Positions 7,577 through 16,525 of a DNA stretch of 29,264 bases are shown here, one piece after another. The notes beneath the pieces were generated by a model. The model did not search any database. It was not told the DNA's origin and was given only the letters and a program-made list of their open reading frames with translations. How positions within the stretch are numbered: the first letter of the stretch is position 1; every line of letters starts with the position of its first letter. The DNA comes from a virus: IMG/VR virus record IMGVR_UViG_3300043786_000727, positions 1 through 29,264 of that record; one strand, written 5' to 3'. The position numbers and the translations under genes were made by a program.

Positions 7577-9853
7577 TTAAACTGTTTGCGCGGCAATCGG
7601 TGGTCTGCCTGCGGGTCTGGCTGTTTTCTCCAAAATGGAACTGCGCGTTTTGAGGTCGTTGAGGGCCATCTGCTGCCTGATTGTTTCCATCTTTTGCTGA
7701 TGCGCCTCTTGGCTCATCATTCGTTTTTCCTGCATTTCCGCCAAGCGCAGTTGTGCTTTTTCTAGCTCAATCATGTCTTTGGGGTTCGGCTGTTGTCCTT
7801 GTTGCTGCCCCGCCAAAGCCTGTTCCTGCATCTTATTTTGCTCGGTCATCATTCTGTTTATGACCTGTTGCTCAAGTTCGTCAACGTATGCGGTGACATT
7901 TTGCAGTTGTCTCTTGAGTTCGTTGACCTCCTGCTTGCGGAAACTATTGGTGGAAAAGAACACCAAATGCTGTGTGGTATGGTCTGCCAGCGGGCGGAGA
8001 ATTTGCATTGCCTGCTCGTCTGGGATTTGCTGCTGGCGATGAAGCTCGACAATTTCCGCCATAAGCGGGATATGGGCCTCGATGTGAACAGCGTGGTTTT
8101 GGCTGTCGTGGACAATTTGCTGTATTCCTTGGCGGAGGTTTCCGTTTTCAAGGTTGGCAATGTCAAAGTCAACAACGCGCCTTGGGCCTTTGTCTGCCAC
8201 GAAAAGATCAACCTTCTGGTAGCCAACTCCGGGGATTCCGGCCACAACCGCTCTAAGCGTGTTTTCTTTGCCCTTCTCGTCCATCAGCGAATAAAGCTCC
8301 ATGAGCTGCTTGCTGGCCATCTCGGTCATCACTGGGCTTCCGTCGCCCATGGCCCGCATTGCCGTCACCTTCAAGAACTGGCGCATCCTTTCAATGGACA
8401 CACCCTGTCTCTTGCATCTGGCGCGAAATTCGAGCGCAAGTCTTCCGCCTTTGTCGTTTGGCGTAATGAATGGGGAAACAGCGCGGCGATATTGCTCTGT
8501 CAGGAGCTTGTTGTATGGGGTGTAAAAAAGCTCCAAGGCTGCTGCGTTGAGTGTGGATTCTTGTCTCGCCTGCTGCACAACCTCCGTGGCCGATCTTGCT
8601 TGTCCCTCTGGCGTCACAGAGCGCGAGCGATAGCTGCCCGTGTTGTTCTGTAGGGTCTGGCTCATCAAGTTGTAAACAGGAAGTCCTTGTGTAGCCACGG
8701 TCGGGGGAGTGAGCTGAACTGGTGTCAGTCCGTTGGGAATAAACGTGTATGGCCCAACCTCGATGTATTGGAAGTCTTGGATAGCTTCAGAATCCCCCTG
8801 TAGCTGAATGAGCCCAGCGGTTATGGCGGCTTGGGCGGCTTGGCAAAGGATTCTGTTGGAAACTTGAATCGGATTGTAAATCTTTTGCTTTAATCCGCGA
8901 ATGGTATGAAAGGTTCCTTGGCCTACGCCGTAGGTAAAGATGACAAAACAATTGTTAACGCTATTGTATTTTCCGTATCTCTCGTAAAGAAAATCATCAG
9001 CGTCTCTGGAAGCGATTAGCTGCGTGAACTTTCCGTCAAACTCTCGGTTGTATGCGTAAATCAATTGAGCGCGATGGTAGGCGGACTCTCCAGAATAAAG
9101 GTCGTTCTCCTTTACCTCGCGCTCAAAGTCTTCCCAGTGATGGGTGTAATTCTTCCACTGATCAGACTTTGTGGAAGCCTTCCAAATAGCCTGTTTCACA
9201 GCCTCGATATTCCAACCCATCGCATTCGCCGTCTTGGGATTACGGATGTAGTAATAAAGCTGACTAACACTCATGTTGCGCGTAACAATGGCAACCTCTA
9301 TCGCCTCGTCCGACACCTTTGTGTCTCTGGCAACCTTGAAGTCTTTCAGCCCGCAGGGCTCCCAAAATATGGTTCGCTCGTCGGGCCACATGGCAACGCC
9401 AACGCCGTCACCAACGAACTCTCGCGAAAGTAGCTGCATGTTGTATGGGTAGTCGCTCCACTCCTTAAGCATCCAATCAAACTCCTGTGAGATGATTTCT
9501 GAATCTTCGTTTGAATCGCCCTCATACGCTTCCATGATAACGTTGGCAATTCTGGGGACGCCGTTCTGTAGTTCGATATACGGAGCCAAAGCTGCCTCCA
9601 TGACGGCACTAGCCTCTCCGAAGTTCGCATTGACAATGTGCGTCAATCCCTTGTCTCTTAGTTCGTCGGAATCATAGGGAGCCTCGCCATTAACAAGGGC
9701 TTGAGCTTTTGACCTCAGATACGCCGCTTCTTCGTCTTGGTCGATATATTTGTCCGCTATTGAAACAAGATGCTCCGAAGAAGATATGCGCTTTTTAGGC
9801 ACAGCACCAGAATCGTCAATATTGCTTAATTCAGCGTTTCCTTTGGTTTCCAT
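7577..9853 (-). CDS. Portal protein
   Basis: A 758-residue protein fitting a large phage portal (head-tail connector) protein, the dodecameric ring through which DNA is packaged and ejected. The N-terminal half has portal-like segments (YIDQDEEAAYLRSKAQALVNG, IISQEFDWMLKEWSDYPYNM, REFVGDGVGVAMW, IFWEPCGLKDFKVARD). Residues ~385-420 hold a Pro/Thr-rich turn followed by SQTLQNNTGSYRSRSVTPEG. The C-terminal ~110 residues are Gln/Met-rich and helical (NRMMTEQNKMQEQALAGQQQ...), matching the long barrel/crown helices of podovirus-type portals. Position just before the scaffold and capsid genes supports the call. A sigma70-like promoter precedes it with almost no leader. Confidence 0.88.
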   Translation of the reverse strand: METKGNAELSNIDDSGAVPKKRISSSEHLVSIADKYIDQDEEAAYLRSKAQALVNGEAPYDSDELRDKGLTHIVNANFGEASAVMEAALAPYIELQNGVPRIANVIMEAYEGDSNEDSEIISQEFDWMLKEWSDYPYNMQLLSREFVGDGVGVAMWPDERTIFWEPCGLKDFKVARDTKVSDEAIEVAIVTRNMSVSQLYYYIRNPKTANAMGWNIEAVKQAIWKASTKSDQWKNYTHHWEDFEREVKENDLYSGESAYHRAQLIYAYNREFDGKFTQLIASRDADDFLYERYGKYNSVNNCFVIFTYGVGQGTFHTIRGLKQKIYNPIQVSNRILCQAAQAAITAGLIQLQGDSEAIQDFQYIEVGPYTFIPNGLTPVQLTPPTVATQGLPVYNLMSQTLQNNTGSYRSRSVTPEGQARSATEVVQQARQESTLNAAALELFYTPYNKLLTEQYRRAVSPFITPNDKGGRLALEFRARCKRQGVSIERMRQFLKVTAMRAMGDGSPVMTEMASKQLMELYSLMDEKGKENTLRAVVAGIPGVGYQKVDLFVADKGPRRVVDFDIANLENGNLRQGIQQIVHDSQNHAVHIEAHIPLMAEIVELHRQQQIPDEQAMQILRPLADHTTQHLVFFSTNSFRKQEVNELKRQLQNVTAYVDELEQQVINRMMTEQNKMQEQALAGQQQGQQPNPKDMIELEKAQLRLAEMQEKRMMSQEAHQQKMETIRQQMALNDLKTRSSILEKTARPAGRPPIAAQTV

Positions 9854-9863
9854 GAATCTTTAT

Positions 9864-9891
9864 ATTCTATTATATCAATCTATTAAGTCAA
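9864..9891 (-). promoter_or_regulatory. Promoter for the portal gene (near-leaderless)
   Basis: On the minus strand TTGACT (9891-9886), a 16-base spacer and TAGAAT (9869-9864) precede the portal ATG at 9853. The predicted transcript start (~9857) leaves only about four bases of leader and no SD. Confidence 0.5.
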
Positions 9892-9896
9892 ACCCA

Positions 9897-10400
9897 TTAA
9901 ACGCTTTGCGTATGGGGAATGAGCAATGATGCCTTTTTGATTCCGTCATTTACCACGTTAAGGTCTGGATTAAGGGCGGAGCGAACAGATGAGGCAATAT
10001 CAATTTTATCTTGCGCCGTAACTCCAGAGCCAGTTGCTACAACGGTTGATGCTGCGGACTGGATTAGCAAGGTTTGGACTCCTTCTGAGTAGGCGATTGG
10101 GTCGCCTTCTGGGCCTCCTGTGAGGTTTCCTCCAGCGACTCGCGCAACGTAGTTTCCCGCCGTAAAACGAAGTTGCCACGTCCCCAATAGTTCGACGGTG
10201 AGGCCAACTTGCACTCCGGGGCCAAGTTCTTTGAGTCCTGAACCTGATCCGATTCCTTCATAAATTATTCCGACCTCCCCCGATTGTGCTGTTTTGATGG
10301 CAGAATAAAGCGTGGAACAATCAACATCTGTTGTTCCATCATCGACCTCGATAATGGATGTTTCAAAATCGAAGGTAAATGGAGATACATATTCTGTCAT
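9897..10400 (-). CDS. Phage structural protein (167 aa), fibre/baseplate cluster
   Basis: A 167-residue protein (MTEYVSPFTFDFETSIIEVDDG...). It resembles a family of small structural proteins found beside the 'MAxQDDFSIS' protein in aquatic phages; the recognisable run is GPGVQVGLTVELLGTWQLRF, then GDPIAYSEGVQTLLIQSA and a C-terminal VTAQDKIDIASSVR helix. Composition is beta-rich with few charges. Its ATG overlaps the preceding stop by one base (TAATG), indicating coupling. Function unknown; a virion or tail-accessory role is inferred from context. Confidence 0.75.
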   Translation of the reverse strand: MTEYVSPFTFDFETSIIEVDDGTTDVDCSTLYSAIKTAQSGEVGIIYEGIGSGSGLKELGPGVQVGLTVELLGTWQLRFTAGNYVARVAGGNLTGGPEGDPIAYSEGVQTLLIQSAASTVVATGSGVTAQDKIDIASSVRSALNPDLNVVNDGIKKASLLIPHTQSV

Positions 10401-11836
10401 TATACATCGGAGTTCCTACTTGCGTTAACAGAGCCTCCCGCCGATGTCACGCTTAATAGTGTATTAAACGGAATAATTGGTGATTCGCCAGAGCCATTGC
10501 GAACGTCAACTCTTGCGGTGAAGTTTGTTGAAAAGATGAAGGTCACGCTTTCGCTTGATGCCGCCGCAACCTTGTCGATGAACGGAACAAATACATCGTC
10601 TGCCGTCACAATGTTGCCCGCAAGAGATGGGGACAGGCCAGAAAACGTTTTGGTTCCAGCGTTAAATGAAGAGTAGGTATATCGAAGCCCCTTGATGCGA
10701 ATCACGCCAGATGATGGTGTATCCGTCTTGATGGACTCCACGACCTGTAACGATGTTGCTCCAGAGTTGGCTGCAACGGGTGTATATTCGTCTTTGAGCA
10801 CTCCGCCGCTTCCGTTTTCTCTGGCCACCAAAACCCTGTCTCCAGAAACAAGGTTTCCAACGGTGATGCCGATAAGTGTTGGCGGCACTTGCGTTGTTCC
10901 ATCATCGGCGATCAATTGATAGCGCGTAGCTTCAGCGGGTAAAACGCCAGACAAATACCATCCTCTGGCAACGAAAAAGGTTCCACCAGCAAATGTCCCG
11001 AACGGAGCAGAAACAACCTCCGGATATGCGGAGTTGAGCTTTCGATAACGCCATCCCGGAATGCTGTTCAGTGTTGTGGTTGACGACTCTCTTGTTATAT
11101 ATTGGAGATACTGATACGCCTCCTGTAACGTGCAAGAATCCGACAAAGCTATCGTTCCCTTGTAAAGCTTTGAGCCGTTACCATTGCCAATGTCTTGAGT
11201 GGTGTCTCCGAATGTGATTGTTACCTTTGACGAAAGAAGTGCGGCGTTTTCCTCGGAAAGAACGATTGACGCATCCACTGAGGTTGACAAAGCTGCCGCC
11301 GATTCGCCGCCAGCAGCAAGGTTTGTGTCAAAGTGTGAATATGTTTGACCCCACTTTCTTGAAAATGCGGTCACGTCCCCGCTATCAATAAATGAACCGC
11401 TCGTTCTGACTTTAACCAAAATCTGTATATGTCCATCAGACCAGAACTTGGTTAGCTTGTTTCCGTTCTGCACAACGTAAATCGGTGATTCGGCAACAAT
11501 ACCACCGATTGTTTTTAGACCCGAATATTGAACGTTACCACCGTCCTGCTTGATGGAGCCAAAGTTAATGTATTGAGATGCGCTGTCATCAATATTGAAA
11601 ACAACGGAACCTGATGTTAGGAGGTTTAACCGCGATGCAACAGCCGCGTCTCTTGGGCCGTCAAGTCTGGACGGGTTGGGTGCTAATATGTCAAGAAGAT
11701 CATTGCCGCTGGATGATGCGTCGTCTGCCAAATCCTGCAACCAAGCGTGAAGATCTAAAACGCTATAAATGGTGGTTCCGCTGGTATGCCGAATATCTCC
11801 TGTTGCGCTAATTGAAAAATCGTCTTGAATTGCCAT
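10400..11836 (-). CDS. Phage structural protein (478 aa), beta-rich
   Basis: A 478-residue protein starting MAIQDDFSISATGDIRHTSG. I recognise this as a common structural-type protein of metagenomic phages without an assigned biochemical function. The N-terminal ~240 residues contain conserved stretches (LDLHAWLQDLADDASSSGND, NIDDSASQYINFGSIKQDGG). The C-terminal half is beta-sandwich-like, Gly/Ser/Thr-rich, and includes a module (NLVSGDRVLVARENGSG ... VDVRNGSGESPIIPFNTLLS) that also occurs at the end of the 744-aa protein. This shared module suggests a common attachment or oligomerisation domain. Cysteines are almost absent. Confidence 0.78.
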   Translation of the reverse strand: MAIQDDFSISATGDIRHTSGTTIYSVLDLHAWLQDLADDASSSGNDLLDILAPNPSRLDGPRDAAVASRLNLLTSGSVVFNIDDSASQYINFGSIKQDGGNVQYSGLKTIGGIVAESPIYVVQNGNKLTKFWSDGHIQILVKVRTSGSFIDSGDVTAFSRKWGQTYSHFDTNLAAGGESAAALSTSVDASIVLSEENAALLSSKVTITFGDTTQDIGNGNGSKLYKGTIALSDSCTLQEAYQYLQYITRESSTTTLNSIPGWRYRKLNSAYPEVVSAPFGTFAGGTFFVARGWYLSGVLPAEATRYQLIADDGTTQVPPTLIGITVGNLVSGDRVLVARENGSGGVLKDEYTPVAANSGATSLQVVESIKTDTPSSGVIRIKGLRYTYSSFNAGTKTFSGLSPSLAGNIVTADDVFVPFIDKVAAASSESVTFIFSTNFTARVDVRNGSGESPIIPFNTLLSVTSAGGSVNASRNSDV

Positions 11837-11915
11837 ATTTTGTTGGGGGTATGTTTTTTACAATGCGGGCCTTACAAGTATAACTATAAAATTCTCAATT
11901 TCCAGAAATTATTTT

Positions 11916-14150
11916 TTAATCTATTTCTTGAAGCGCGGTAACCGTAGCTCCTGAGCCTACAGTAACAATCGTAAACCATGGCTTATATGCTGGAGTTCCG
12001 CTGGCATTACGAGCCTCAACTCTTACCTCTCCAGTGTAAGTTAGAGAAAAGGTGCGAGTTGTTCCTGCTTCTAAAACGTTTTCCAAAACCGTTCCGTTGT
12101 CGGTGCGGACTATTTTGATTCGAGAGCCAGCGACAAGATTGTTTACCGTAAGTTCCGCTCCGCTTATGATTGTAACTGTTGCGCCCTCGCTAGTTACTTG
12201 GCCGCTCTCTAAGGTGGTTGAGCCAGACAATGTTATCGTTACCGTTCCAGAAGTTTTTAATACATGAACTCTATCTGTGCTTGGTGTTCCCGCAAATGTA
12301 ACATCGGTCAGAGTGAACTCTGTTACGCTTGTTCCCAGCTCAATATGATACGCTGCTGACGTATTTGAAACGTCAATTGTCGTTCCGTTCATGCTGCTGT
12401 TGGCACTAAAGGCAATGGCGGCATCTGTGCTGCGGGTTGATGTAATGTTGCAATTGTTGAACTGTGCGCCCTTTGCGTCTATTTCTCCACATTGCTGAAA
12501 TGCCGCACCGTCACAGGTTACTCCGGTTTTCCACACCACGTCCCAACCAACGATTGAGGCTCCTGCAAATACATAGGTTGCGCTTGTGCTACTGTTTGTG
12601 TCAATTGTAAACGCTTGCCTTGTCGTTGTTGCTACAATTGCGCTTGAAAAATCAATAACGTCAGAACTGCTTGCGCGAACCGTCAGCGGTTGGTCAAGCT
12701 CGCCAAGACGAAACCAAGGCGTTTCGGCCTTGCCGCCAATCTGATATTCCAATGATTGCGCCGAACCCTTAAAATACGTTTCATTGGTTCCGTTTCCAAT
12801 CTGCGCTGGTATCCCTAATAGAGATTGTCCCGCGCCCTGAAGAAATGCGCGATAGATTCCGCCACCGCCAGAAGAAATCTTGGCAATATCGGCAATTGTA
12901 AGCGGTCTTACCGATCCTCCGCCCAAAAGCTCAATTGTTCCTATGGAACCCAATGCTTTAAGTGCTATTAAGCGGCTTGTCGCGTTTGCTGTTGTATTGT
13001 GACTCAACATGCCAAAATACACAATATTGGCCCAATTGATTGTTCCAGAAGTAGCAATGAAGGTTTCGTTCGGCAAATCTGCAATTATGCCCTTAAAGTT
13101 GTTTGTGCCAAACCGCGCTCTTGATATTGGTTGCCAAGCCGCCCACGCCCCCGCATTGTCCTCAAAGTAAAATATGGGGCCGCTTGGAGACATGACGTTG
13201 TTAAAGTTTGTGTATGCCAAAACGGCAAACAACTTGCCCGCCGACCAATCTGCCGTTACAGGGAAAACGCCACCGTATATTCCGATGGTTGCTGGCGGTG
13301 TGGTCGCAACGGTAACGAATGGCCCATACCAGTTTGGGTCGCCAGTATAAGATGGCTGAGTTGTGACGGTTGGCCCTGCTGTTGGTGTCAGGCACGTTAT
13401 TCCCGCAATTGACGCTCTGCGTGTGTGGATGGAAACCGGAGTTGGGCTATCGGCGTCTAAAGTAAATTCCTCAACAACCGTAAACGGCGAAGATGAATAC
13501 GCCGTGATGTTTCCACTTGTTTTGTTTCTGATGGCGATTGTTGCCAAAACTCCACCCCTAGTAACGCTCCTGTCCCAAGTAAATGTTCCAGTGGCCCCCG
13601 CCGTTCTTTGATGCTGCTCGACAACATAAAGCTCAACACCTGTATCGCTGCGGCGAGACACATCTGTAAATCCACCCAAAATCGTTGCTGGAGTTGATAC
13701 GCCGTTCAGGTCAAGGCCCGCAACGCGAATGATAAGCGCGTTGTTGTTTGACGTTGTAACGCTTGGAGCCACATATTTTGTAACAAATGATGTTTGCTCT
13801 GTCGTTCCAACAGAAACATCGAGAAATGTTGTTGCGTCCGCATCTCTAATCAGCATTGCGCTTACAATCCAGTCGTCGCTTGCTCCTGTAATTGTTGGAG
13901 CGGTTATATCGCTTCCGCTGCGTTTTGCTTGCCAGATTCCAACGCGAACACCAGCAACAGACGCCGAGCTTTTGTATATTTCTGTCCAACCTGCACTAAT
14001 ACCAAGCGCGGTTCCGCCACCATCGTTTACGGCGCACAGCAATATGTAGTCGTTGTCTTGTTGTGTATCTGTAATCCATTGATCTGGAACAAACGAAGCA
14101 GTTGTTGCCGTTTCGGTTGACGATTGCGCTGTTTGAACGATGTAAGCCAT
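11916..14150 (-). CDS. Large adhesin/fibre-like structural protein (744 aa)
   Basis: A 744-residue Thr/Ser/Ala/Gly-rich protein. Residues ~1-215 form a beta-sandwich-like domain (MAYIVQTAQSSTETATTAS...). The middle (~250-500) contains Gly/Pro-rich stretches, including LGGGSVRPLTIADIAKISSG. About 520-660 show short ladder-like repeats typical of a right-handed beta-helix (FQQCGEIDAKGAQFNNCNIT, ISSTRS..., VSNTSAAYHIELGTSV). The last ~80 residues (NNLVAGSRIKIVRTDNGTVL ... VRVEARNASGTPAYKPWFT) form a module shared with the 478-aa protein. This build fits a tail fibre, tailspike-like or capsid-decorating adhesin. No catalytic motif is visible. It sits between TerL and portal, an unusual place for a fibre. 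Confidence 0.78.
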   Translation of the reverse strand: MAYIVQTAQSSTETATTASFVPDQWITDTQQDNDYILLCAVNDGGGTALGISAGWTEIYKSSASVAGVRVGIWQAKRSGSDITAPTITGASDDWIVSAMLIRDADATTFLDVSVGTTEQTSFVTKYVAPSVTTSNNNALIIRVAGLDLNGVSTPATILGGFTDVSRRSDTGVELYVVEQHQRTAGATGTFTWDRSVTRGGVLATIAIRNKTSGNITAYSSSPFTVVEEFTLDADSPTPVSIHTRRASIAGITCLTPTAGPTVTTQPSYTGDPNWYGPFVTVATTPPATIGIYGGVFPVTADWSAGKLFAVLAYTNFNNVMSPSGPIFYFEDNAGAWAAWQPISRARFGTNNFKGIIADLPNETFIATSGTINWANIVYFGMLSHNTTANATSRLIALKALGSIGTIELLGGGSVRPLTIADIAKISSGGGGIYRAFLQGAGQSLLGIPAQIGNGTNETYFKGSAQSLEYQIGGKAETPWFRLGELDQPLTVRASSSDVIDFSSAIVATTTRQAFTIDTNSSTSATYVFAGASIVGWDVVWKTGVTCDGAAFQQCGEIDAKGAQFNNCNITSTRSTDAAIAFSANSSMNGTTIDVSNTSAAYHIELGTSVTEFTLTDVTFAGTPSTDRVHVLKTSGTVTITLSGSTTLESGQVTSEGATVTIISGAELTVNNLVAGSRIKIVRTDNGTVLENVLEAGTTRTFSLTYTGEVRVEARNASGTPAYKPWFTIVTVGSGATVTALQEID

Positions 14151-14155
14151 TTTGT

Positions 14156-14590
14156 TTATGCTCTGGAAACAATAAGTCCAGACAATATACCACCAGAAAA
14201 ACTCGAATAAAAGGAATCATTCGTTGGGTCATAGGGGGACGGAACATTTCTGTATCTGGTTACACCTTCCCAAGTATAACTCCATACAGTTCCTGATAAA
14301 AATGTTGGAGGTGTGTCCCACATGCTAACAAGGTCAATCCAAAGCAATGGGGCGTTTTCCCCCGCGTCCCCCTTGTCGCCCTTGTCGCCCTTGACTCCTT
14401 GTGGCCCCCTTTCGATGATTTCGATAACGTCCGTGTTGGTTTCGACAACCTCAATTACGTCAAAATTCGTTTCGACAACTTCAATTACCTCTACATTGAG
14501 ATTGTTTACCTCTACAACCTCGACACTCCTTTCGACTAAGGCGACAGTATCGGGATTTGCTTCAACGATCTGCACCACTTCTTGGCTCAT
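14156..14590 (-). CDS. Collagen-like fibre protein with 10-residue repeats
   Basis: A 144-residue protein with three parts. Residues ~5-64 are six imperfect 10-residue repeats (VVQIVEANPD, VIEVVETNFD, VIEVVETNTD, VIEIIERGPQ and variants), alternating hydrophobic and acidic, likely a stalk or beta-type shaft. Then comes a short collagen-like Gly-X-Y run (GPQGVKGDKGDKGDAGENA), a common trimerising spacer in phage fibres. The C-terminal ~65 residues form a Trp/Tyr/Ser-rich head (WIDLVSMWDTPPTFLSGTVW...). It overlaps the preceding gene by one base (TAATG). Role as a trimeric virion fibre or neck/tail appendage is inferred from the architecture. Confidence 0.82.
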   Translation of the reverse strand: MSQEVVQIVEANPDTVALVERSVEVVEVNNLNVEVIEVVETNFDVIEVVETNTDVIEIIERGPQGVKGDKGDKGDAGENAPLLWIDLVSMWDTPPTFLSGTVWSYTWEGVTRYRNVPSPYDPTNDSFYSSFSGGILSGLIVSRA

Positions 14591-14955
14591 TACCTTGCGA
14601 TTTCCTCGTAAACCTTGGCCTTTCCAGTTGCAAAAGCGATAGACGTATATCCTTGTGTTAATTCTATTTCGTAAACATTCTCTCCAGCCGTAAGGTTTGA
14701 AGCTTGTGTGCCAGTCATTACAATCTCAATGGTTCCGTCCGAACCAAGCGTAATGCCGTTTCCAGCCGTCAACGAAAGAAGCGTGGCACTACCCTTTGTG
14801 CATTCCCTAATCACAAATGAGGCTCCGTATGTCGAAAGATCAACGGGAACGTTGGTCTTTTTGTTGCAGGACTTGGTTAAATAACGGAATTTGGCAGTCC
14901 AAGTTTTACCTTGAACGATAACAATATCTCTCTCAAGTCTCCAGTAGTTCGTCAT
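14590..14955 (-). CDS. Small beta-sandwich fibre/baseplate accessory protein (121 aa)
   Basis: A 121-residue protein (MTNYWRLERDIVIVQGKTWT...). Start at 14955 is chosen because it overlaps the upstream stop as ATGA. Its order of elements matches the 120-aa protein at 16522-16884: an N-terminal 'xxIxIxxGxTW/Fxxxxxx' strand, a PVDLS-Y segment, a mid LTAGNGITLGSDGTIEI strand pair, and a C-terminal VYEIELTQGYTSIAFATGKA. This layout is that of the widespread phage baseplate/upper-tail N-terminal domain (BppU-like; 'DLSGYTAxMQIR' type). The two are therefore paralogues, likely attachment modules for fibres. Confidence 0.75.
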   Translation of the reverse strand: MTNYWRLERDIVIVQGKTWTAKFRYLTKSCNKKTNVPVDLSTYGASFVIRECTKGSATLLSLTAGNGITLGSDGTIEIVMTGTQASNLTAGENVYEIELTQGYTSIAFATGKAKVYEEIAR

Positions 14956-16202
14956 TGGAATAGGGGTATCCTGTAACTGTTTGTCACGTTGTTGGTAATA
15001 ATGCTCACTTCCATCCAAAGTATGGCCGTATTAAAGTTGACGGTGTTGACGTTGGCTGTATTTGTTGGAACAGCGTTTGTAGAGAAAATAGCGCGTTGAA
15101 AGCTAGCCGCGTTTGTATTCGTTAAAGCTGTAAAACCAAGACCAAGATTTGTTCGTGTAAGCGCAGCGTTGGTTACGGCAATTGCCCCGCCAACATTAAG
15201 ATTGGTGACAGCTGTAACAACTCCTGTAGAGGTCAACGTTCCAGATGCGGTAACATTTGAAAACGTAACATTGTTTGTTGTTCCAAGCTCGACGGCTGTT
15301 CTAAAGTTTGTTACGTTGGTATTTGTGAGCCACGTTGCACCAAGGCCAAGATTTGTTCTACTGGCTGCAATGTTGGCCGTAGCATTTGCTCCAGAAAAAT
15401 AAATTGGCTCAATATATGAAATATTGTCGGCAAGCGTCCATGCGTTTTCTTTGTAAATAAGCTTAACAGCCTCGTCTGCTTGATTTAGGACAATAATATT
15501 GGTTGCGGCCCCCAACTGTCTAATTTGTGTAACAGAACTGGTGTTTCCAGAATGTATAATGGTGGCCACGTCACCGTTAAATGTTGCGCCGTTTGTTGGA
15601 AGCGTAACAACGTTTGTCACATTGTTTACAGACGGAGAAAGGCTATACAGCCAAAGATTGCGCGAGTTTGTTGCAGCATTTGTGGCGTTTGCGGTAACGT
15701 TGGTAAAGCTTTGAACCGTTGTGCTGATGGGCGCAGCTTGCCAAAAGTTTGTAGGACTAATAACCGAGCCGTTGGTGTTAACAAGAACCGGATTTGTGCC
15801 AACCCCAAATAGCGCGGTTTGAAATGTTGGTGCGTTTTGATTTGTTAATCCGCTCCAAGGTATCCCCAGATTGATGCGTGCGTCAGTTGGATTGGTTGCT
15901 CCTGTTCCGCCATTTGCAATTGCCACAGAACCCACAAGACTGGACGTGTTGATGTTTGTCAGACTGCCTCCGTTGTTGGACGATAGGTTTGTCAAAACAG
16001 AAGAAGACGGCTGAAACGCTGATGCTGGATTTGTTGCTGCGCTTCCAAGGCCAAGACCCGATGTTGCGCTTGAAGCGTTTGCGCTCCAGAAGTTGGTTGG
16101 CTGTGTTACAACATTGTTTGTTCCAACCAAAACGCTTCTTGTCTGAGCAAGCCCAAGACTTGCAAACATCAAAAGTGCGGCAAATAAGAAAGTTTTTTTC
16201 AT
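14952..16202 (-). CDS. TN-rich tail-fibre-like protein with a signal peptide
   Basis: A 416-residue protein rich in Thr, Asn, Ala and Val. It begins with a convincing Sec signal peptide, MKKTFLFAALLMFASLGLAQ (basic n-region, hydrophobic core, Ala-x-Ala-like LAQ cleavage site), which is very unusual for a virion protein. The rest holds fibre-type repeats: SSLVGSVAIANGGTGATNP followed by at least three copies of a unit like R(T/I)NLGLGxxALTNTNxxxFxxAI (around 108-140, 285-320, 350-385). The C-terminus (VNFNTAILWMEVSIITNNVT) looks like a fibre cap. Start 16202 is preferred over a longer reading because it places the signal peptide at the N-terminus, two bases after the upstream stop. Confidence 0.8.
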   Translation of the reverse strand: MKKTFLFAALLMFASLGLAQTRSVLVGTNNVVTQPTNFWSANASSATSGLGLGSAATNPASAFQPSSSVLTNLSSNNGGSLTNINTSSLVGSVAIANGGTGATNPTDARINLGIPWSGLTNQNAPTFQTALFGVGTNPVLVNTNGSVISPTNFWQAAPISTTVQSFTNVTANATNAATNSRNLWLYSLSPSVNNVTNVVTLPTNGATFNGDVATIIHSGNTSSVTQIRQLGAATNIIVLNQADEAVKLIYKENAWTLADNISYIEPIYFSGANATANIAASRTNLGLGATWLTNTNVTNFRTAVELGTTNNVTFSNVTASGTLTSTGVVTAVTNLNVGGAIAVTNAALTRTNLGLGFTALTNTNAASFQRAIFSTNAVPTNTANVNTVNFNTAILWMEVSIITNNVTNSYRIPLFQ

Positions 16203-16204
16203 GG

Positions 16205-16525
16205 TTACATTAGCCTTTTCCAAACCCTTTTGTTTCCAGTTTGAACGCCGTAGTCATTGGGCCTGATTACGAATGGGTCGTTTTCCGCGTCGGTTCCTTC
16301 TGTAAGCTGATAAATTGCAGGAGCACCAGAAATGACCAAAAAAACAACGATGCCAACAACGTAGGTTCCGTTGATTGTGCTTAGTCCAGCAAGAGAGCCG
16401 CTTCCGCCTGTGAGCGTGGTTATTGATGGCTCAACGCGCAATATGTTCACGCTTGGCGTTGTGATCGGTGTGGACGAAACCCCGATAACGCTGGAAGATG
16501 GAATTGGTATGCAAATTTTACTCAT
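16205..16525 (-). CDS. Hypothetical small fibre-cluster protein (106 aa)
   Basis: A 106-residue protein (MSKICIPIPSSSVIGVSSTP...), Ser/Thr/Val-rich, with a hydrophobic stretch at ~53-70 (NGTYVVGIVVFLVISGAPAIYQL) that is probably beta rather than a membrane helix given the surrounding fibre-like sequence. The C-terminal PNDYGVQTGNKRVWKRLM is basic. Its ATG overlaps the preceding stop (ATGA). The TLTGGSGSLAGLSTINGTYV segment resembles short fibre modules. No firm family. Confidence 0.7.
   Translation of the reverse strand: MSKICIPIPSSSVIGVSSTPITTPSVNILRVEPSITTLTGGSGSLAGLSTINGTYVVGIVVFLVISGAPAIYQLTEGTDAENDPFVIRPNDYGVQTGNKRVWKRLM

Noticed and set aside
7793-8653. A plus-strand frame antisense to the portal gene
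   Set aside because: Composition is unusual (Leu/His/Cys-rich), with no domain, and the portal frame on the other strand is clear.
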